From an uncultured Chitinophagaceae bacterium (GTDB lineage Bacteria > Bacteroidota > Bacteroidia > Chitinophagales > Chitinophagaceae), in assembly GCA_936908745.1 (NCBI GenBank), contig CAKZFX010000021.1:1-64000 (forward strand): 64,000 bases of DNA, given 5' to 3'. Within the stretch, counting starts at the first letter, position 1. The number at the start of each line of letters is the position of its first letter. The translations under genes and the position numbers were made by a program. The notes beneath the pieces are model-generated. The model was not told the DNA's origin and ran no database searches. It saw only the letters and a program-made list of their open reading frames with translations. Positions 43,069-51,014 of the stretch are shown piece by piece.

Positions 43069-43980
43069 TTAAAAGTAGCCATTCTTCTTCCTGTCCTCCA
43101 TTGCCGCTTCCGTCACTTTATCATCAATTCTTGTCTCGCCTCTTTCGCTGATGCGGGTGGCAATGATTTCATTGATCACTTCGTCAAGGTTGCTGGCGGC
43201 TGATTCAACGGCTGCCGTACAAGTCATATCGCCTACGGTCCTGTATCTTACTTTTTTAGTCAGCACCTTATCGGTCTCATCCAATCGTATAAAGTCAGAC
43301 ACAGCCACCAGTTGTCCTTCATGTTCTATTACTTCCCTGTCATGTGCAAAGTAGATAGAAGGCAATCCGATTTTTTCCTTGCGTATATAGTTCCAGATAT
43401 CGAGTTCTGTCCAGTTGCTGATCGGGAACACACGAACGTTTTCACCTTTGTGAATACGGCCATTGTACGTGTTCCATAGTTCAGGACGTTGCAATTTTGG
43501 ATTCCATTGTCCAAATTCATCCCGCACAGAGAATATTCTTTCTTTCGCCCTTGCTTTTTCTTCATCCCTCCTGGCGCCACCGATACAAGCGTCGAATTTG
43601 AATTCTTCAATGGTATCTAACAGCGTGTATGTCTGCAACCAGTTGCGGCTGGCAAATTTTCCTTTCGGTTCTGTCAGGCTTTTTTGCCGGATCGTGTCTT
43701 CTACTTTTCGTACGACCAGTGTAGCGTTTACTTCCGCTGCCAATTGGTCCCTGAAGTGTAACGCTTCCGGGAAGTTGTGGCCTGTATCAATATGCACCAA
43801 TGGAAAAGGGATTTTGCCGGGCGCAAAGGCTTTCCGGGCTAAATGCACCAACGTAATAGAATCCTTTCCGCCGCTGAATAACAAAGCCGGTTTTTCAAAC
43901 TGCGCCGCCACTTCACGAAGGATGTGAATGCTCTCCGCTTCCAATGCGTCTAAATAGTCTAATTGATATTCTTTATTCAT
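43069..43980 (-). CDS. cysD: Sulfate adenylyltransferase subunit 2
   Basis: CysD makes APS from sulfate and ATP, with CysN as the GTPase partner. LLFSGGKDSITLVHLA is the PP-loop motif; HIDTGHNFPEALHFRD follows. RRDEEKARAKERIFSVRD and FPISNWTELDIWNYI are typical CysD segments. At 303 residues the length is normal. The gene follows cysH by 5 nt on the minus strand. No truncation is seen. Confidence 0.96.
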   Translation of the reverse strand: MNKEYQLDYLDALEAESIHILREVAAQFEKPALLFSGGKDSITLVHLARKAFAPGKIPFPLVHIDTGHNFPEALHFRDQLAAEVNATLVVRKVEDTIRQKSLTEPKGKFASRNWLQTYTLLDTIEEFKFDACIGGARRDEEKARAKERIFSVRDEFGQWNPKLQRPELWNTYNGRIHKGENVRVFPISNWTELDIWNYIRKEKIGLPSIYFAHDREVIEHEGQLVAVSDFIRLDETDKVLTKKVRYRTVGDMTCTAAVESAASNLDEVINEIIATRISERGETRIDDKVTEAAMEDRKKNGYF

Positions 43981-43985
43981 ACTCG

Positions 43986-44702
43986 CTAATCCTGTTTTAC
44001 GGGCACGGCTTTATCGCTATGCAGTCCGCATTCTTTTTGTGAGGCTTCCCACCACCATCTTCCGGCCCTTGCATCTTCGCCCGGTTCAATCGCTCTTGTA
44101 CATGGTGCACAACCAATACTGATAAATCCCTGGTCATGCAGGCGGTTGTAAGGAACATTGTTTTCGTTGATATAATCGATCATTTCCTCATAATTCCATC
44201 TTATCAACGGGTTGAATTTATACAACTGCTTCTGTTCATCCCATTCAATCATCGGCATGTCCTTCCTGTTGCCACTTTGTTCTGCACGCAGTCCCGTTAT
44301 CCAGACCTTTGCGCCTGCCAATGCACGGTTGAGCGGTTTTACCTTACGGATAAAACAACATTCTTTCCGGTTGTCAACTGATTCGTAAAAACTATTGATG
44401 CCCTTTTCGGTTACAAACGTTTCTACGTCGGCTGCCTCGGGAAAGTAAACCTGTATCGGTGTTTTATACCGTGCTGTTGTACGGTCGAGCAGTTCGTAAG
44501 TTTCATTGAACAATCGCCCCGTATCAATCGTAAATATTTTTACCGGCAAATTATTCCTGCATATTACGTCTGTCAGCAACTGGTCTTCCTGCCCCAGTGA
44601 TGAAGAGAACACAACGCTTCCCGGAAACAGGTCTGTCACCTGTTTCAATGCTTCATACAAAGAACTTTCTTCAATGCTTTTTATCTGCGCCTCACTGAGC
44701 AT
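43986..44702 (-). CDS. cysH: Adenylyl-sulfate (APS) reductase
   Basis: The 238-residue thiol-dependent reductase converts APS to sulfite. The PP-loop-like SSSLGQED, CCFIRKVKPL (Cys115, Cys116) and SIGCAPCTRAI (Cys198, Cys201) hold the two Cys pairs of a 4Fe-4S centre, which mark the APS-using rather than the PAPS-using type. ECGLH near the end carries the catalytic Cys225. The operon lacks an APS kinase, which agrees with this choice. The start overlaps the peroxiredoxin stop (TAATG). Confidence 0.95.
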   Translation of the reverse strand: MLSEAQIKSIEESSLYEALKQVTDLFPGSVVFSSSLGQEDQLLTDVICRNNLPVKIFTIDTGRLFNETYELLDRTTARYKTPIQVYFPEAADVETFVTEKGINSFYESVDNRKECCFIRKVKPLNRALAGAKVWITGLRAEQSGNRKDMPMIEWDEQKQLYKFNPLIRWNYEEMIDYINENNVPYNRLHDQGFISIGCAPCTRAIEPGEDARAGRWWWEASQKECGLHSDKAVPVKQD

Positions 44703-45337
44703 TATACATTGGGTTGTGGTGTATAACGCAGGTACGGTTTCACCACTTTTACACCTTTAGGGAATTTTTTAACGGCATCTTCTGTTGAAACTGCTGGTAC
44801 CACGATCACATCTTCACCGGCTTTCCAGTCAGCAGGCGTAGCCACGCTGTAACCTGCCGTTAGTTGCAATGAATCCACCACCCGCAATACTTCATGGAAG
44901 TTGCGGCCTGTGGAAGCAGGATACGTGATAGTCAGTTTCACCAGCTTATCCGGCCCGATCACGAACAACGAACGTACCGTTGCCGTTGCTGACGCATTCG
45001 GGTGAATCATATCATACAGTGTAGCCACGTTCCTGTCTTCGTCAGCGATGATAGGAAAGCCTACTGCACAGTTTTGTGTTTCATTGATATCTTTTCGCCA
45101 TTCAAAGTGCTTATCCAACGGATCCACACTTACAGCCAGCACTTTTACATTACGCTTCGCAAATTCTTCCTGCAATAATGCTGTTCTTCCCAGTTCCGTC
45201 GTACACACAGGGGTGAAATCAGCGGGGTGAGAGAATAAAATTCCCCAGCCTTCGCCTAGAAATTCATGAAAATCTATTTCACCTTCAGTTGTTTTTGCTT
45301 TAAAGTTGGGAGCAACATCCCCTAATCGTAATGACAT
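44702..45337 (-). CDS. Peroxiredoxin, 1-Cys (Prx6) type
   Basis: The start at 45337 gives MSLRLGDVAPNFKAKTTEG, the usual Prx6 opening; a reading from 45382 would begin upstream of the -7 box and is rejected. The peroxidatic Cys45 is in HPADFTPVCTTELG. The long C-terminal domain (about 211 residues in total) with GRNFHEVLRVVDSLQLT and PYLRYTPQPN is typical of Prx6, which lacks a resolving Cys. It is the first gene of the sulfate operon, directly downstream of the promoter, and overlaps cysH by one base. A peroxidase here may protect oxygen-sensitive sulfur enzymes; this is inference. Confidence 0.93.
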   Translation of the reverse strand: MSLRLGDVAPNFKAKTTEGEIDFHEFLGEGWGILFSHPADFTPVCTTELGRTALLQEEFAKRNVKVLAVSVDPLDKHFEWRKDINETQNCAVGFPIIADEDRNVATLYDMIHPNASATATVRSLFVIGPDKLVKLTITYPASTGRNFHEVLRVVDSLQLTAGYSVATPADWKAGEDVIVVPAVSTEDAVKKFPKGVKVVKPYLRYTPQPNV

Positions 45338-45359
45338 AACAAATATTTTAGAGTGATAA

Positions 45360-45398
45360 CAAAAATAGGGGTAAATAAACACCCCACCAAGTTAGTGG
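45360..45398 (-). promoter_or_regulatory. Promoter and palindromic operator of the sulfate/siroheme operon
   Basis: On the minus strand TTGG (45387-45390) is followed after exactly 19 nt by TATTTTTG (45360-45367), a full Bacteroidota promoter 23 nt from the peroxiredoxin ATG. The 15-bp palindrome CCACCAAGTTAGTGG (45384-45398) covers the TTGG. The same geometry occurs at the TonB receptor promoter. A repressor bound here would block sigma factor contact. Confidence 0.7.
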
Positions 45399-45450
45399 AC
45401 TTTTATTCCATGAATGGCAGGCTTACTATTGTTCGGTATTCGTTTTGTTT

Positions 45451-45858
45451 TTAGTCGACTAAATCCTTCAGTGTGCGGTTTTCAACGATGTTCAGCGTGG
45501 CATCCCGCACTTCCACCATCATATCATGCAGGCCGCAATGTTTTTCATTGCAGTTTTTACAACGTTCGTAGAAATAGAGACTTACGCAGGGTAGCATGGC
45601 AATCGGGCCATTGATAAGGCGGATCACCGTGGCCACTTTTACCTTCTCCGGTTTTTGTTGTAAGAAGTAACCACCTCCCTTTCCCTTTTTACTGTCCAGT
45701 ATGCCTGCTTTTTTTAATTCCAGCAGGATATTTTCCAAAAATTTTAACGGGATCTTTTTCTTTTGGGCAATTTCGGAAATAAGCACAGGGCCTTCATTGT
45801 ACTTTTCCGTGAGGTAACTTAATGCTTTAAAAGCATATTGTGATTTCATTGAGAGCAT
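45451..45858 (-). CDS. Rrf2-family transcriptional regulator with Cys-rich C-terminus
   Basis: The 135-residue protein has a winged helix (MKSQYAFKALSYL, then ISEIAQKKKIPLKFLENILLELKKAG and GGGYFL), typical of Rrf2. The Cys residues C91, C100, C103 and C108 (CVSLYFYERC-KNC-NEKHC) could bind an iron-sulfur cluster or metal, as in IscR or NsrR, but the spacing differs from both. It ends 53 nt upstream of the sulfate operon promoter, so it is the obvious candidate regulator for the palindromes there. CymR-type Rrf2 proteins control sulfur genes in Firmicutes. Start at 45858 or 45849 (MKSQ). Confidence 0.9.
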   Translation of the reverse strand: MLSMKSQYAFKALSYLTEKYNEGPVLISEIAQKKKIPLKFLENILLELKKAGILDSKKGKGGGYFLQQKPEKVKVATVIRLINGPIAMLPCVSLYFYERCKNCNEKHCGLHDMMVEVRDATLNIVENRTLKDLVD

Positions 45859-45866
45859 AGGCCAGC

Positions 45867-46262
45867 TTAAAGTATCTCCAATTTATAACTTATTGCTGAA
45901 TTCTTTTTCAGCATGGCAGAAACGCCGCAATACTTTTCCAACGAAAGATCAATGGCTTTGCGCACTTTGTCTTCGTTGGCAGCATCTGTTTTCAATTTAT
46001 AATGGATCACTATGTCTTTAAACACTTTGGGATGTTCATCGGTTTGTTCTGTTTCCACTTCGATGGTAAAGTCAGAAAATTGCACTCTCATTTTGGTCAA
46101 AACATCCACTACATCAATCCCCGAGCAGCCCGCCAGTCCTGACAGCAGCAAGGCTTTCGGGCCATGCCCGTTCTTTTTGTCACCATCCACGCTGATCTTG
46201 TTTCCTTCATGCTCACTTTCAAAAAGATGTTCTTTTTTCCAGGTAGTAGTTGTCTTAATCAT
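45867..46262 (-). CDS. OsmC/Ohr-family protein
   Basis: The ATG at 46262 gives 131 residues (MIKTTTTWKKEHLFESEHEG). A longer frame up to 46487 has no homologous N-terminus and overlaps the CDF gene. PKALLLSGLAGCSGIDVVDVL carries the first Cys and EKYCGVSAML the second, the standard peroxidatic pair of OsmC/YhfA-like hydroperoxide reductases. It would use thiols to reduce organic hydroperoxides. It is 5 nt from the CDF transporter stop and 8 nt from the Rrf2 start, so these genes form one operon with the Rrf2 regulator. Confidence 0.9.
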   Translation of the reverse strand: MIKTTTTWKKEHLFESEHEGNKISVDGDKKNGHGPKALLLSGLAGCSGIDVVDVLTKMRVQFSDFTIEVETEQTDEHPKVFKDIVIHYKLKTDAANEDKVRKAIDLSLEKYCGVSAMLKKNSAISYKLEIL

Positions 46263-46266
46263 GTTC

Positions 46267-47253
46267 TTATTGTAACTGGTGCTTTTTATTTTGTTGAATG
46301 TTATCGGTCGTCCAGGCGATCCGTTGTTCAAAATTATGCTTTCGTACGGAACAATCCGTTTTGTTGCAAATGCGGCAGGAGAATGGTAAACAACCATCGG
46401 AGTGCACAAACAGTTCAACCGAGTCGCCAAATTCCTTGCGTACGAGTGCTGCCAACGCATCAATTTCCGCATGTGCTTCATGCACATTTAAGTACCAGGG
46501 CACAGTCAGGTGACAATCGATATGCAATACGCTTCCATATTTTATCACACGCAGGTTGTGCATGTCAACCCAGTTTTCACGCCGGTTGGCATTCAGCAGT
46601 TCCACCATACGGTCTAATAGCTTCCTGTCGGCTTCATCCATGATGCCGGCGATAGATTTGCGCAGGATGCCATAACCCGTCCAGATAATGATACAGCCAA
46701 ATAAACAGGCCACTGCGGCATCAATCCAATGCAAACCGGTAAACAGCAACAACAGCAAACCGGCAATGATACCCAACGTTGAATACGTATCGCTTTGCAA
46801 ATGTTTGCCGCTTGCGATCAATGCCAGCGAGTTATTTTTTTTTCCAACAGAAACGCAATAAAAACCCAGGGCAAAGTTGACAATAGCTGTAACGGCTACC
46901 AACCATACGCCTGTGTCTATTTTACTCAATTCTGCAGGGTGAATCAAACTTTGAATCGCTTTGTATAGTATGATAACACCGGCAATACCGATCATCGTGC
47001 CTTCTACGGCTGCCGATAAAAACTCGGCCTTCCCATGTCCATACGGATGATCACTATCCCGTGGTTTGGCAGCTACATATAAACTATAAAGGCCAATAAA
47101 GCCGGCCACCACGTTTACAATACTTTCCAATGCGTCGGTGAGAATAGAAATGGAATGCGTGGAGTAATACGCATAAAATTTTACCGCCAGTAAAAGGACG
47201 GAAATGGCGGCCACCCATTTTTGTACGTTGAGGTTCTGCTGCTGCGTTTTCAC
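46267..47253 (-). CDS. Cation diffusion facilitator transporter
   Basis: GTG at 47253 begins a 328-residue CDF (MKTQQQNLNVQKWVAAIS). About six membrane segments are seen; TDALESIVNVVAGFI and HPYGHGKAEFLSAAVEGT hold the metal-site residues of FieF/ZitB-type exporters. The cytoplasmic C-terminal domain ends in a Cys cluster, CLPFSC-RIC-NKTDC (Cys288, 293, 296, 301), beyond the usual fold. It probably exports Zn, Fe or Mn in exchange for protons. The CxxCNxxxC part resembles the Cys motif of the Rrf2 protein in the same operon (CKNCNEKHC). Confidence 0.9.
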   Translation of the reverse strand: MKTQQQNLNVQKWVAAISVLLLAVKFYAYYSTHSISILTDALESIVNVVAGFIGLYSLYVAAKPRDSDHPYGHGKAEFLSAAVEGTMIGIAGVIILYKAIQSLIHPAELSKIDTGVWLVAVTAIVNFALGFYCVSVGKKNNSLALIASGKHLQSDTYSTLGIIAGLLLLLFTGLHWIDAAVACLFGCIIIWTGYGILRKSIAGIMDEADRKLLDRMVELLNANRRENWVDMHNLRVIKYGSVLHIDCHLTVPWYLNVHEAHAEIDALAALVRKEFGDSVELFVHSDGCLPFSCRICNKTDCSVRKHNFEQRIAWTTDNIQQNKKHQLQ

Positions 47254-47259
47254 GTGGGA

Positions 47260-48045
47260 TTATTCAAATGTTTCGACTGTGTATTTAAACCATTGCTTTT
47301 TTGCGTAGTCTAAAAAGGATGGAGGTGCTGCGCTGAATTCTTTTTCCGTCTGGTACCGTCCCATCGTTTGCAGGTACGCATCATATTCATCTTTTTTGGC
47401 TGGCTGTTTTTCAAGGTCCTGGTCGCCTTCTTTCACCGTGAATGTTTCCTTTTCACTTGCTTTGATCCACATCAACCCACGTAATGAGTATTTAGCCGTG
47501 TCTTCATGCATGATCAGTTTCATCATCGCCGGTGATACATCGCTGCGACAGGCGAGTTTGTACTGAACCGTTGTTTCAGCAATACCGTCTTTATCCAGGT
47601 CAGTAACGGTGGTTGCATTTTTTACAAACGCGGAAGTGATGTCGAACGGACAGGCTTTTTCTGCATCACTGATCTTCCAGAGCAGTTGCCAGTCATTTTC
47701 TTTTTTCACAAAATGAAAGGCATGGAGTTCGGCCGTTTGTCCTTCTTCGTCGTATTGATTTTTTTGTTTGTCGTCGTAGGGCTCCACAGCAGATGTGATA
47801 AGGATATTATCACCCAATTTATCCGTCCATTGCCATGCTTCCTGTAAGACACCCTTGAATTTGATCGTGGCGGGCAACTGGCCTTTTTCTATTTTATGCG
47901 CTACGATGGCTGCCGGGTTTTTATCAGGAACACCTTGTTCGGATGTATTGATAATCGAGTCTATGGCAGGCTCATGTTCTTTATGTGCGTTTGAATTGCA
48001 GGAAGCCAGTAATAAGATCAAGCCGGCAAAAAAGAGTAGTCGCAT
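47260..48045 (-). CDS. Lipoprotein of unknown function (M949_RS01915-like)
   Basis: A lipoprotein signal ends LLLASC (Cys16), followed by SNAHKEHEPAID. The 261-residue protein has a segment FHFVKKENDWQLLWKISDAEK and TVTDLDKDGIAETTVQYKLACRSDVSP, in which Asp residues resemble an EF-hand-like or integrin-like calcium loop. I recall similar sequences labelled as the M949_RS01915 family, but no function is known to me. It is the first gene of the operon with the CDF transporter, OsmC and Rrf2; the next gene starts 6 nt downstream. A metal or surface role is guesswork. Confidence 0.65.
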   Translation of the reverse strand: MRLLFFAGLILLLASCNSNAHKEHEPAIDSIINTSEQGVPDKNPAAIVAHKIEKGQLPATIKFKGVLQEAWQWTDKLGDNILITSAVEPYDDKQKNQYDEEGQTAELHAFHFVKKENDWQLLWKISDAEKACPFDITSAFVKNATTVTDLDKDGIAETTVQYKLACRSDVSPAMMKLIMHEDTAKYSLRGLMWIKASEKETFTVKEGDQDLEKQPAKKDEYDAYLQTMGRYQTEKEFSAAPPSFLDYAKKQWFKYTVETFE

Positions 48046-48282
48046 AGATTTGATGATTAGGCAATGGCTAAATGGTTCTATACGCTGTAAAAATAAGATT
48101 TATATGGCCACAGAGTACCGCAGAAGAACAGAGATTCACAGATAAATCTTTGTGGCCCTTTGTGTCTTTGTGGGAACTTTTTTCACGCATATCTTGTCCC
48201 ACAAAGACACTAAGTTCACAAAGGAACAGCTTAACATCTCTGCGGTTCTCCTTATCTCAGTGGCTCTCTGTGGTCTGAGTAT
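48046..48282. repeat. Word-like inverted repeat, CTCTGCGG / CACAAAGACAC type
   Basis: Nested imperfect inverted repeats fill this gap. Outer words CCACAGAG and ACCGCAGA (48108-48134) are mirrored by TCTCTGCGGT and CTCTGTGG (48237-48273). A perfect 14-bp inner pair GTGTCTTTGTGGGA (48162-48175) and TCCCACAAAGACAC (48197-48210) flanks a short centre. The right edge begins just after the TAG stop of the LptF/G-type gene. Related words fill the region at 24872-25241. Confidence 0.8.
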
Positions 48283-49713
48283 CTATGCCCTTTTGCGTTT
48301 AAACAATCGCCCGATACGGCTATAAAATTCTTTATTAAATAATTGGGAATCCCGCATCGCTTTGTAAGTAAGGAACAGGCCGATAGGGACCAGCACAAAA
48401 GTGGATAACCACATACCGGTCAGCGGGGTCAATGTATTTTCTTTCGCCAGTTTTTCACCTGTGGTGCTGCTAAAGTAGAAGATCATGAAGAAGATGATCG
48501 CAAATATCAGCGGTGTACCCAAACCACCTTTACGGATGATAGAACCGAGTGGTGCACCGATCAGGAACAGCACGAGGCAAGCAAGCGACAAGGCGATTTT
48601 TTTATGCCATTCAATTTCGTGCTTCCGCAATACCCGCTCTCTTTCTTTCAGGTTTAGGGCTGTTGATTCAAGGCTTGTGCGTAATGAATTGACTTGCCCG
48701 GACACCCGTTGCGAAATATTGAGCCTGGCCGAATCCGGCAACCATTCTGTAAAGGTTTTCGCCTTTTTGTTGGAGTCAGGCGCTGATACCGCTTTATAGG
48801 CCGAATCCAATTTCAGCATCCTCGTAAATGGTTGCGAAGAAAAAATATCCTCTTTCAGTTGCTTTTGGATTTTGCCTGTTTCCTTTTTTAATGAATCAAT
48901 CGCCACATCGAGCTGGCGCATGCTCATTACCCTTTCACTGTTTTTATTGACGCTGTCATCTGTGCGCACCAACTGGAAAGAACTAAGGTCAAATTGCTTT
49001 TTATATTCTTTAAAACCTAATCGTACATATTCCGTATTGCCACTGTAGGAATTGTCTGTCCGCTCCTGGTAGCGCCAGCCATCTTTCAGGTTGAACTCCA
49101 AAAAACGTTTATCGGCTGTCACACTCATTACACCGCTTTTGGCAATGATAAAATTGTCCTGTATCGGGTTGGTTTGTTCATACACGATCACATCGCGGAT
49201 CACACTGTCGTTGGATTCTTTTTTCCCGATCTTGATAGCAAAACCGTTGATCTTATCATAAAAAACCCCTTCTTTCAAATCAAAAGCCGGCTTGGCAAAT
49301 ATAATATCCGCCAGCATCGTTCTTGATTTCAGGTTGGCTACGGGAATGATATAGTTGGAAAAAAGAAAAGCAATACCGCTTATAAATACAGAAATAATAA
49401 ACAAGGGCCGCATGAAACGGAGCAGCGAAATACCCGATGCCTTGATGGCCACCAGTTCAAATGTTTCGCCAAGATTACCAAATGTCATCAGGGAAGAAAG
49501 CAATACCGCAAGGGGCAAAGCCAGTGGCACCAATACGGCGCTTTGATACCAGATAAATTCAAAGATCAGTCCGGCACCCAGCCCCTTACCTACAAAATCG
49601 TCAATGTATAACCAGAAGAACTGCATCACCAGCACGAGCAACGTGATGAAGAAAGTGGCCACAAACGGCCCCACAAAAGCCCTGATGATGAGTTTATCTA
49701 ATTTTTTGAGCAC
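48283..49713 (-). CDS. LptF/LptG-family (YjgP/YjgQ) permease
   Basis: The 476-residue membrane protein starts at a GTG at 49713. Family features are the first segments RAFVGPFVATFFITLLVLVM and LVPLALPLAVLLSSLMTFGNLGETFE, then SGISLLRFMRPL. A large periplasmic beta-jellyroll region (about residues 130-330) and three C-terminal membrane segments beginning IALSLACLVLFLIGAPLG follow. It would be part of the LptB2FG complex that extracts lipopolysaccharide from the inner membrane. The promoter TATTTTTG lies inside the divergent gene. No second family member is in the window. Confidence 0.92.
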   Translation of the reverse strand: MLKKLDKLIIRAFVGPFVATFFITLLVLVMQFFWLYIDDFVGKGLGAGLIFEFIWYQSAVLVPLALPLAVLLSSLMTFGNLGETFELVAIKASGISLLRFMRPLFIISVFISGIAFLFSNYIIPVANLKSRTMLADIIFAKPAFDLKEGVFYDKINGFAIKIGKKESNDSVIRDVIVYEQTNPIQDNFIIAKSGVMSVTADKRFLEFNLKDGWRYQERTDNSYSGNTEYVRLGFKEYKKQFDLSSFQLVRTDDSVNKNSERVMSMRQLDVAIDSLKKETGKIQKQLKEDIFSSQPFTRMLKLDSAYKAVSAPDSNKKAKTFTEWLPDSARLNISQRVSGQVNSLRTSLESTALNLKERERVLRKHEIEWHKKIALSLACLVLFLIGAPLGSIIRKGGLGTPLIFAIIFFMIFYFSSTTGEKLAKENTLTPLTGMWLSTFVLVPIGLFLTYKAMRDSQLFNKEFYSRIGRLFKRKRA

Positions 49714-49724
49714 TATCTTTAATT

Positions 49725-50330
49725 ATGGACCCGGCAAAAATAAGGCTTTCGGCAAAGGAGACTGAACTCGTTACAAATGCAGATTGGATTTTAACAAAGA
49801 ATGGCATCCTGCAAAAAGTAAATGCTTTGCTGGCGGCCGTGCAACCTGCACAACAGGATCTGCTCACCGCTTCATCGCTGCCCTCCGAAATCATTGCCAC
49901 TTCGCCCAAAATCTCCAAAGGTGAAAATTATAAAGGGCTTCCGTATTATGTATTGGATTACCCAAGATTGTTTACACCTGAACATGTTTTTGCCATCCGT
50001 TCTTTTTTCTGGTGGGGACATTTTTTCAGTGTCACTCTGCAAGTGTCGGGCCGTTACAAAGAACAATTTCAACAACAGATCATAGAGGCGCATGATGAAT
50101 TAAGCAATCGAGATTTTTTTATTTCACTCAATGAAAGTGAATGGGAACACCATTTTGAAAGCGATAATTATCAATCCATCGGCCGGTTGACAAAAGAAGT
50201 TTTTGCCAATAGCATCGCCGGCCACCGGTTTATTAAAATAGCCACACAAATTCCATTAAGTAAATGGGAAGAAGCAGGTGAACTGCTTACCAGCCGTTTT
50301 GCTTTCCTGTTGAAGATATTAGTTGCCTAA
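49725..50330 (+). CDS. Conserved-looking protein of unknown function
   Basis: The 201-residue soluble protein begins MDPAKIRLSAKETELVTNAD and has no signal, membrane segment or known motif that I recognise. The middle part GLPYYVLDYPRLFTPEHVFAIRSFFWWGHFFS is aromatic-rich; ISLNESEWEHHFESDNY follows. Its start codon is only 11 nt from the divergent permease start, and its end overlaps the convergent START-like gene by 12 nt. The tight fit on both sides suggests a real, maintained gene. The promoter sequence TATCTTTA at 49714-49721 is only 3 nt from the ATG. Confidence 0.6.
   Translation: MDPAKIRLSAKETELVTNADWILTKNGILQKVNALLAAVQPAQQDLLTASSLPSEIIATSPKISKGENYKGLPYYVLDYPRLFTPEHVFAIRSFFWWGHFFSVTLQVSGRYKEQFQQQIIEAHDELSNRDFFISLNESEWEHHFESDNYQSIGRLTKEVFANSIAGHRFIKIATQIPLSKWEEAGELLTSRFAFLLKILVA
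49735..49742 (-). promoter_or_regulatory. Candidate -7 element TATTTTTG for the LptF/G-type gene
   Basis: Plus-strand CAAAAATA reads TATTTTTG on the minus strand, 21 nt before the GTG start. It lies inside the coding sequence of the divergent gene at 49725, so the two start regions overlap. Confidence 0.55.
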
Positions 50331-50696
50331 ACGGTGAAAAAGGTCTTTCACCTGGTGATCCCACAACAAGCTCTGGTCTTTTATTTCTTTTTTCTCGGCA
50401 AAGTCTTTTATCACCAAAATCGTCTGGTTGGTGATTTCTGATTTTTCGATACGGAATTCAAAGTATTCGTCTTTACCGGCCGTCTGCCAGCGGAAACGTA
50501 CAAATTTATCCTGCTCGCTTTCCAGCAAGTCGGCTTTGTCAAAAGAACCATTCCAGCCAAAATAGAAAATACCGTCTCTTTCATCCACTTTATCCGCGAA
50601 CCACTCGCCCAAACCCGCTGGTGTGGACAAGAACTCATATAAAATAGAAGGGGAACACCTTACCGGGAACTCCAATGTGTATAGTTGTTTGCTCAT
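50319..50696 (-). CDS. START-like / AHSA1-family protein
   Basis: A 125-residue protein with the START/Bet v1-like fold pattern: SPSILYEFLSTPAGLGEWFADKV at the start, FGWNGSFDKADLLESEQDKFVRFRW in the middle and a final helix WDHQVKDLFHRLG. Such proteins bind hydrophobic ligands or activate Hsp90-like partners. Residues common to the AHSA1 subgroup are weak, so 'START-like domain' is the safest name. It overlaps the convergent gene at 49725-50330 by 12 nt and stands alone on the minus strand upstream of the rpoD leader. Confidence 0.82.
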   Translation of the reverse strand: MSKQLYTLEFPVRCSPSILYEFLSTPAGLGEWFADKVDERDGIFYFGWNGSFDKADLLESEQDKFVRFRWQTAGKDEYFEFRIEKSEITNQTILVIKDFAEKKEIKDQSLLWDHQVKDLFHRLGN

Positions 50697-51014
50697 CTGT
50701 TCATTAGTTATTATACCTCTGCAATGGCTGCAATAATAAAAAATTAATCATTCCAGCAATCTTTTTTCGGGTTTATTTTTCATGTAAAACTTACGCAAAA
50801 CCAAATCTTTAAAATAAATTCTATACTAAATCGTTAACTAATAGCCAAGATTTTTTTGGCACATATTAAAGAATAGCATAAATTGCTTTGAACTTCAATG
50901 TTTTCTGCGGACCAAAGGACATTGATCGTGGGTATTTGTAGCGTGATTGGGAAGCCAAAACTTGTAATTTCTTAAATCCTATAAAATACACCTATCTAAA
51001 ACCAACCTATGAGT
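50697..51014 (+). promoter_or_regulatory. Upstream region of rpoD
   Basis: This 318-bp gap has no gene. It is AT-rich, with TTTTTTTGGCACATATT around 50850-50866 and several TTTG words, but no clear TTG-N19-TAnnTTTG pair. Some leader length is expected for rpoD in Bacteroidota. No terminator or repeat is seen. Confidence 0.35.

Noticed and set aside
45867..46487. Longer OsmC reading from 46487
   Set aside because: It would overlap the CDF gene by more than 200 nt and the added residues are not OsmC-like; 46262 gives the normal length.
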